Assembly (NCBI RefSeq): GCF_018070565.1
Contig: NZ_JAGPXL010000014.1
Coordinates: 1 to 64,000, forward strand
Length of the DNA: 64,000 nucleotides
Direction: 5' to 3'
Origin: Streptomyces sp. B93
GTDB taxonomy: Bacteria > Actinomycetota > Actinomycetes > Streptomycetales > Streptomycetaceae
Positions 59,494-64,000 of the stretch are shown here, one piece after another. Numbering within the stretch: the first letter of the stretch is position 1; each line of letters opens with the position of its first letter. The notes beneath the pieces are model-generated. The model worked only from the letters and a program-made list of their open reading frames with translations. It did not search any database and was not told the DNA's origin. Both the position numbers and the translations under genes were made by a program.

Positions 59494-60057
59494 GTGGACA
59501 ACGGAGTCTCTGCGGGAAACACCACCACCGTCGTCGGCCGACTCGCGCTGGCCGTCACCCTGCTGGCCGTCGGTCTCGCCCACACCGCCGTCATCGACGG
59601 GGTGACGACCGCCGACACCCTGACGGTCGCTCAGTACGTGGGCGGCGTCGCCCTGTTCGTCGCCGGACTGCTGGCCTTCCGTGAGCACGACGCCGCGAAC
59701 GGGACGGCGTTCGCCGCGCTGGGCGCGCTCTGGTTCACCTGGGCCGTCTCCGCCGACGCGGCGGCGTCCGCCAACGCGGCCGGGCTGTTCCTGCTGCTGT
59801 TCGCCCTCGTGGTGCTGTCGCTCACCCTGGCGGGGGGCGACCAGCTCGGGCAGGGCGCGTACGGGCTGTTCTTCGTGGGGTTGCTGTTGCTGGCGATCGC
59901 CCGGTTCGGGGAGAGCGAGGGGCTGGCCAAGGTCGGCGGGTGGTTCACCGTCGCGGCGGGGGCGGTGGCCTGGTACGCGGCGACGGCGGTGCTGGCGCAC
60001 TGGCCGACGGGGCTTCCTCGACGCGCTGCGGGCCGGGGAGTGACGGCCACCGGTTAG
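59494..60057 (+). CDS. GPR1/FUN34/YaaH (SatP-like) membrane protein
   Basis: 187 residues from GTG 59494 with AAGGGAG upstream. Six membrane segments. The general pattern (a glycine- and alanine-rich bundle with FVAGLLAFREHDA and ALGALWFTWA) fits the acetate-succinate transporter family, though the N-terminal NPAPLGL-type signature is not seen, so it is a divergent member. It may move short carboxylic acids. Standing alone upstream of the glmS terminator repeat. Confidence 0.72.
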   Translation: MDNGVSAGNTTTVVGRLALAVTLLAVGLAHTAVIDGVTTADTLTVAQYVGGVALFVAGLLAFREHDAANGTAFAALGALWFTWAVSADAAASANAAGLFLLLFALVVLSLTLAGGDQLGQGAYGLFFVGLLLLAIARFGESEGLAKVGGWFTVAAGAVAWYAATAVLAHWPTGLPRRAAGRGVTATG

Positions 60058-60164
60058 CTGCGCTGGCTGGGCGGAGGTTTTGGTCCCGGCCGAGTGGAGC
60101 GGGCCCCCTGTGCCTGGTGGCAGCGCGTGGGGGCCCGTTCTGTTGTGCGGCCGGTGCGGGTCGT

Positions 60165-60206
60165 GGGGGGCTGGTCGCGCAGTTCCCCGCGCCCCTGAGT
60201 CGGCTG
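60165..60206. repeat. Second copy of the dispersed intergenic repeat
   Basis: GGGGGGCTGGTCGCGC followed by CCCCGCGCCCCTGAG shares these words with the 5208-5270 element. It lies between the convergent 60057 and 60252 ends. Confidence 0.65.
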
Positions 60207-60251
60207 TGTGACCCGGGTGTTCCGCGTGCCCCGCGTCCTTTAGGGGGGGGA

Positions 60252-62069
60252 CTACTCGACCGTGACCGACTTGGCGAGGTTCCTGGGCTTGTCGATGTCC
60301 CTGCCGAGGGCCAAGGCGGTGTGGTAAGCGAGGAGTTGGAGGGGGATGCCCATCAGGATGGGGTCGAGTTCGTCCTCGTTCTTGGGGACGATCAGGGTCT
60401 GGTCGGCCTTCTCCTGGTGCTGGTGGGCGACCGCCAGGATCTTGCCGCTGCGGGCCTTGATCTCCTCCATCGCGGCGCGGTTCTTCTCCAGCAGGTCGTC
60501 GTCGGGGACGATGGCGACGGTCGGCAGGGCGGGCTCGATCAGGGCCAGCGGGCCGTGCTTCAGCTCGGAGGCCGGGTAGGCCTCGGCGTGGATGTAGGAG
60601 ACCTCCTTCAGCTTCAGCGAGGCCTCGCGGGCGACGGGGTAGCCGCGGACCCGGCCGATGAAGAGCATCGAGCGGGCGTCGGCGTAGGCCTTGGCCAGCT
60701 TCTCGATCTCCGCCTCCTGCTCCATGATCTCGGCGATCTGGGCGGGCAGCTTGCGCAGTCCCGCGATGATCCGCTTGCCGTCGCGGACCGAGAGGTCGCG
60801 GGTGCGGCCGAGGTGCAGGGCGAGCAGGGCGAAGGCGACCGTGGTGTTGGTGAAGCACTTGGTCGAGACCACGCAGACCTCGGGCCCCGCGTGTACGTAG
60901 ATGCCGCCGTCCGCCTCGCGGGCGATCGCCGAGCCGACCACGTTGACGATGCCGAGCACCCGCGCGCCCTTGCGCTTCAGCTCCTGGACGGCCGCGAGGA
61001 CGTCGTACGTCTCGCCGGACTGCGACACGGCGATGTAGAGGGTGTCGGGGTCGACGACCGCGTTGCGGTAGCGGAACTCCGAGGCGGGCTCGGCGTCCGC
61101 GGGGATGCGGGCCAGCTCCTCGATCATCTGGGCGCCGATCAGGCCCGCGTGGTACGAGGTGCCGCAGCCGAGGATCTTGACGCGGCGGATGCGGCGGGCC
61201 TCGCGGGCGTCCAGGTTGAGGCCGCCGAGGTGCACGGTGGAGAAGCGGTCGTCGATGCGGCCGCGCAGGACGCGGTCGACGGCCTCGGCCTGCTCGTGGA
61301 TCTCCTTGTGCATGTAGGTGTCGTGGCCGCCCATGTCGTAGGAGGCGGCCTCCCACTCGACGGTCGTGGGCTCCGCCGTCGTGCGGGTGCCCTCCGTCGT
61401 GTAGGTGCGGAAGTCGTCGGCCTTGAGGGTGGCCATCTCGCCGTCGTCGAGGGTCACTATCTGCCGGGTGTGGGTGACCAGGGCGGCGATGTCGGAGGCG
61501 ACGAACATCTCCTTCTCACCGATGCCGAGGACGACCGGGGAGCCGTTGCGGGCGACGACGATGCGGTCCGGGAAGTCGGCGTGCATCACGGCGATGCCGT
61601 AGGTGCCCTCGATGACGCGCAGCGTCTCGCGGACCTTGTCCTCCAGCTTCTCGGCCTGGGAGCGGGCGATGAGGTGGACGAGGACCTCGGTGTCGGTCTC
61701 GGAGAGGAACTCGACGCCGTCCGCCTCCAGTTTGCGGCGCAGGTCGGAGGCGTTGTCGATGATGCCGTTGTGGACGACGGCGACCTTGCCCCCGGCGTCC
61801 AGGTGCGGGTGGGCGTTGACGTCGGAGGGGGCGCCGTGGGTGGCCCAGCGGGTGTGGGCGATCCCGGTGGTGCCCTTGAAGCGGGCGGGGACCTTGGCCT
61901 CCAGGTCGCGCACCCGGCCCTTGGCCTTGACCATCTTCAGACCGGCGGCCTTGGGGGAGGTGACGACGATGCCCGCCGAGTCGTAGCCGCGGTACTCCAG
62001 GCGCTGGAGGCCCTCCAGCAGGAGGGGGGCGACGTCACGCTTCCCGATGTATCCGACGATTCCGCACAT
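60252..62069 (-). CDS. glmS: Glucosamine-fructose-6-phosphate aminotransferase GlmS
   Basis: 605 residues. N-terminal glutaminase: Cys2 in MCGIVGYIG is the nucleophile, with TRWATHG and HNGIIDN. Two SIS domains follow (about 285-600: SQSGETYDVL, with the C-terminal PRNLAKSVTVE). It makes glucosamine-6-P, the first step of UDP-GlcNAc for wall synthesis, and GlcN-6-P is also the DasR effector, tying it to the dre sites in this window. In S. coelicolor this is one of two glmS genes. Confidence 0.96.
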   Translation of the reverse strand: MCGIVGYIGKRDVAPLLLEGLQRLEYRGYDSAGIVVTSPKAAGLKMVKAKGRVRDLEAKVPARFKGTTGIAHTRWATHGAPSDVNAHPHLDAGGKVAVVHNGIIDNASDLRRKLEADGVEFLSETDTEVLVHLIARSQAEKLEDKVRETLRVIEGTYGIAVMHADFPDRIVVARNGSPVVLGIGEKEMFVASDIAALVTHTRQIVTLDDGEMATLKADDFRTYTTEGTRTTAEPTTVEWEAASYDMGGHDTYMHKEIHEQAEAVDRVLRGRIDDRFSTVHLGGLNLDAREARRIRRVKILGCGTSYHAGLIGAQMIEELARIPADAEPASEFRYRNAVVDPDTLYIAVSQSGETYDVLAAVQELKRKGARVLGIVNVVGSAIAREADGGIYVHAGPEVCVVSTKCFTNTTVAFALLALHLGRTRDLSVRDGKRIIAGLRKLPAQIAEIMEQEAEIEKLAKAYADARSMLFIGRVRGYPVAREASLKLKEVSYIHAEAYPASELKHGPLALIEPALPTVAIVPDDDLLEKNRAAMEEIKARSGKILAVAHQHQEKADQTLIVPKNEDELDPILMGIPLQLLAYHTALALGRDIDKPRNLAKSVTVE

Positions 62070-62098
62070 GTATGGGTGTTCCTCAGCTAGCTCGGTGT

Positions 62099-62392
62099 TC
62101 AGCCGTAGACGATGCGCCGCAGTTGCCTGAGGGTCAGCTCCGGCGGTGCCACGGCGCGGTATTTGAGGTCCGCCTCGATCCGTTCGAAGATCGTCGCGTT
62201 GACCAGGCCCTGGGCCTGCAACTCGCGGTGGCGGCGACGGACGTAGTCCTCGGTCGTCTCGTCGAAGTAGGCGAGCACGTCCTGGATCACCCGCAGTGCC
62301 TCGCCCCGGCTCAGGGGCGTGGACCGCGTCAGATGATCTACGAGTTCGTCGTGCACCCGGTAGATCCTGGAGTATGCGCCACGGTTTCGCAA
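62099..62392 (-). CDS. Conserved hypothetical protein upstream of glmS
   Basis: 97 residues. Helical with a charged middle (RRRHRELQAQGLVN) and a C-terminal ELTLRQLRRIVYG. Conserved in actinobacteria, I believe, next to glmS, but its function is unknown. It ends 29 bp before the glmS start, so it is probably in the same transcript. Confidence 0.75.
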   Translation of the reverse strand: MRNRGAYSRIYRVHDELVDHLTRSTPLSRGEALRVIQDVLAYFDETTEDYVRRRHRELQAQGLVNATIFERIEADLKYRAVAPPELTLRQLRRIVYG

Positions 62393-62422
62393 GAATCCTG
62401 CCCGATTCCGGGCAGGTGGCGC

Positions 62423-62491
62423 GGGGAGGTCTACATCCGCTTCAGGGGGAGGTCTACATCCGCTCCATGGGGAAGGCCTACATCCGCTTCA
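62423..62491. repeat. Three tandem copies of the DUF4429 gene 3' end
   Basis: GGGGAGGTCTACATCCGCTT recurs at 62423, 62446 and (with GGGGAAGGCC) 62469, at a 23-bp period. The rightmost copy includes the genuine stop codon region (KRM-stop). The other two lie after the gene. Confidence 0.8.
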
Positions 62492-63356
62492 GGATCGCCT
62501 GCTTGGCCAGGCTGAACTCCTCGTCCGTCAGCACGCCCGTGCGGTGCAGCTCACCCAGCTCCCGCAACCGGCGCAGCAGGGCGTCGTGGTCGTCCTCGGC
62601 GGCGGAGGGCAGGGCGCGGGGCGCCTCGGGCTCCGTCCGCCGGGCCTCGGCGGGGGCCGCCGGGTGCGGGAGGCGGGCCTGGACGGCGGCGGCGACCAGG
62701 GCCATCAGCGGGTCCTTCTTGAAGCCCCACAGGTCGACGGCGTGCGGGTCGTACTTGGGCGGGGCGGTGGTGGGGGAGTTCCGGACGGTGAAGCGGAGGT
62801 AGCCGTTCTCCAGGCCGACCGCCGGGTGCCACTCCACCGCGACGATGTCGCCGACGGCCAGGGTGCGCGGCCCGGCGGCGGACTTGGCGTCCTCGGTCTT
62901 CCAGTTCCACTCCAGCCGTATCTGCTCGCCGTCGAAGCTCACCGTGCCGTCCCCGGCGGACGCCGACAGCGGGACTGGCGGGCCGGGCAGCAGGTACTCG
63001 TCGACCGGATCGGAGGGGACCTGGTCCAGCAGCAGGGCGTTGCGGACCTCGTCCACGAAGTACTCGGCGACACCGAAGCGGTCCGAGTCCACCGTGAGCT
63101 GGTAGGGGTCGTGGGGCTCGCCGAGACGACCGCCGGTGGCGTGCAGCAGGGGGTCGGCGCCGTCCCTCAGCCTCAGCCGCAGCCGTCCGGTCCGGCGGCC
63201 GTGCTCGAAGGAGATGCCCGCCAACGCGCCCAGCGGGACGACGAGTTCGCCCAGGGTCTTGCGGAACAGGCTGACGCTCTTGTCGCGTCCGGGGGTCAGC
63301 CGCAGGGCGTCGCCGTCGAAGGCCCAGGAGCCGTCCTTCTGGAAGATTTCCGCCAT
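62478..63356 (-). CDS. DUF4429 protein with C-terminal SHOCT domain
   Basis: 292 residues from ATG 63356. Two DUF4429 modules (PH-like folds) at about 1-120 and 125-225 (GSWAFDGDALRLTPGRD, then TVSFDGEQIRLEWNW), and a SHOCT tail (about 260-292: LRRLRELGELHRTGVLTDEE). The family is widespread in actinobacteria and has no assigned function; the folds suggest membrane- or protein-binding. Divergent from the GH20 gene. Confidence 0.85.
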   Translation of the reverse strand: MAEIFQKDGSWAFDGDALRLTPGRDKSVSLFRKTLGELVVPLGALAGISFEHGRRTGRLRLRLRDGADPLLHATGGRLGEPHDPYQLTVDSDRFGVAEYFVDEVRNALLLDQVPSDPVDEYLLPGPPVPLSASAGDGTVSFDGEQIRLEWNWKTEDAKSAAGPRTLAVGDIVAVEWHPAVGLENGYLRFTVRNSPTTAPPKYDPHAVDLWGFKKDPLMALVAAAVQARLPHPAAPAEARRTEPEAPRALPSAAEDDHDALLRRLRELGELHRTGVLTDEEFSLAKQAILKRM

Positions 63357-63387
63357 GAGGGGGATTGTTTCACCGGTTTCGCGAGAC

Positions 63388-63402
63388 AGTGGTCCAGACC
63401 TT
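63388..63402. promoter_or_regulatory. DasR responsive element (dre) upstream of the GH20 gene
   Basis: AGTGGTCCAGACCTT differs from the core TGGTCTAGACC at one base. It lies 52 bp before the start codon, in a promoter position. Confidence 0.75.
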
Positions 63403-63453
63403 TTGGAACTCCCCAGGTTCAGAGTCAGGCTCAGGTTCAGGAAGGGATCGTTT

Positions 63454-64000
63454 GTGAGACCGCTCCGACCGCACCACAGAACGCTTCGCCTTCTCGTCTC
63501 CCTGCTGCTCGTCGCCTCGGCCGGTGCCTTCGCCACCGCCGCCGCGCCCGCGGAGGGACCCCGCGCCGCACCCCTCGACCGGGTGATCCCGGCCCCCGTC
63601 TCGGCCGAGGCGGGCGGATCGCCGTACCGCGTCACCGACCGCACCCGCATCCGCGTCGACGGTCCGGCCGAGGTCCGCCGCATCGGGGACTACCTCGCGG
63701 GGGTGCTCCGGCCGTCCACCGGGTATCCGCTGCCCGTCACCAAGGGCGGCGGCGCGGACGGCATCCGGCTGCGGCTGGCCAAGGGCCCCTACGGCGCCGA
63801 GGGGTACCGCCTCGACAGCGGTCGCGGCGGCGTCACCGTCACCGCGGCGAAACCCGCCGGGCTCTTCCACGGCGTCCAGACCCTCAGGCAGCTGCTGCCC
63901 GCCGCCGTCGAGCGGGACACCGTACAGCCCGGACCGTGGCTAGTGCCCGGCGGCACCGTCCAGGACTCCCCGCGCTACGGCTGGCGCGGTGCCATGCTCG
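63454..64000 (+). CDS. Secreted GH20 beta-N-acetylhexosaminidase (3' truncated)
   Basis: The visible 182 residues begin at GTG 63454 after GAAGGGA. Signal peptide (about 1-35), then the GH20 N-terminal domain 2 (about 45-150: TRIRVDGPAEVRRIGDYLAG, then GYRLDSGRGGVTVTA and GLFHGVQTLRQLLP), and the start of the catalytic barrel with SPRYGWRGAML, which always leads into the GH20 active site. The enzyme releases GlcNAc from chitobiose. The DasR site upstream agrees. The gene continues beyond the window. Confidence 0.9.
   Translation, partial: MRPLRPHHRTLRLLVSLLLVASAGAFATAAAPAEGPRAAPLDRVIPAPVSAEAGGSPYRVTDRTRIRVDGPAEVRRIGDYLAGVLRPSTGYPLPVTKGGGADGIRLRLAKGPYGAEGYRLDSGRGGVTVTAAKPAGLFHGVQTLRQLLPAAVERDTVQPGPWLVPGGTVQDSPRYGWRGAML

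Noticed and set aside
58495..61356. 953-codon minus-strand frame over several genes
   Set aside because: Low-complexity Arg/Pro/Gly product crossing the universal stress, SatP-like and glmS genes. A shadow of GC-rich coding.
60252..62098. DasR site in front of glmS
   Set aside because: The glmS leader (62070-62098) and the adjoining sequence show no TGGTCTAGACC-like palindrome.
1..64000. CRISPR arrays, insertion sequences or transposases
   Set aside because: No regularly spaced repeats with unique spacers, no transposase motifs, and no terminal inverted repeats with target duplications were seen.

Overview
The window is high-GC actinobacterial chromosome, almost certainly Streptomyces. Evidence is the GC-saturated third codon positions, GTG starts, lipobox and Tat signals, class F sortase, an AdpA gene with an in-frame TTA codon, and the cslA-glxA and ceb loci. 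From memory, the gene order follows the S. coelicolor SCO2786-SCO2840 region in reverse, with local differences. I ran no search, so all names rest on motifs and context.

Layout. 1-3.0 kb: a LAxTG surface protein (cut by the window edge), a HAD phosphatase, a secreted membrane-anchored protein and a sortase. 3.2-9.2 kb: a GAF-ANTAR regulator, then the hyphal-tip glycan locus (GH6 lipoprotein, GlxA copper oxidase, CslA synthase). 9.6-13.2 kb: tRNA-Lys, an NlpC/P60 cell-wall hydrolase, an SPFH protein, a DasR-controlled AA10 LPMO and a second tRNA-Lys. 13.3-22.3 kb: an IclR regulator, an Ehu-type ABC importer, and a catabolic set (DUF3830, amidase, D-2-hydroxyacid dehydrogenase, two maleate-isomerase/EutA-like paralogues). 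A third tRNA-Lys, inverted relative to the second, closes this segment at 23.4 kb. 23.5-30.5 kb: an M6 protease, the c-di-GMP enzyme CdgA, a luciferase-like oxidoreductase, a small peptidoglycan-binding protein, and an XRE/DUF397/HATPase regulatory trio.

30.6-35.8 kb is the most intriguing part. A compact transcription unit encodes a divergent tRNA-Gly(UCC)-like RNA. Next to it is a translationally coupled three-gene operon: a Cas4/RecB-type Fe-S nuclease, an uncharacterised 529-aa protein and an Upf1/Dna2-like SF1 helicase. Together they look like a split bacterial Dna2. 36-44 kb: phosphoglycerate-mutase-like phosphatase, XRE-TPR regulator with a divergent small partner, spermidine-synthase-like protein, a two-component system and a GH18 chitinase. 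44-50 kb: cellobiose uptake and hydrolysis (bglC, cebGFE, cebR) with two CebR operators.

50.4-55.5 kb looks accessory. It contains a broken XRE gene, an operon of small proteins facing a second XRE-TPR regulator, a HAD hydrolase and a PASTA lipoprotein, and lies between cebR and tRNA-His. 55.6-64 kb returns to conserved core: tRNA-His, orn, adpA, a universal stress protein, an acetate-transporter-like protein, glmS, a DUF4429 protein and the start of a GH20 hexosaminidase behind a DasR site.

Common theme: much of the window deals with glycan turnover (cellulose-like, chitin, GlcNAc) and its control by CebR, DasR and AdpA, together with developmental signalling (CdgA, AdpA).
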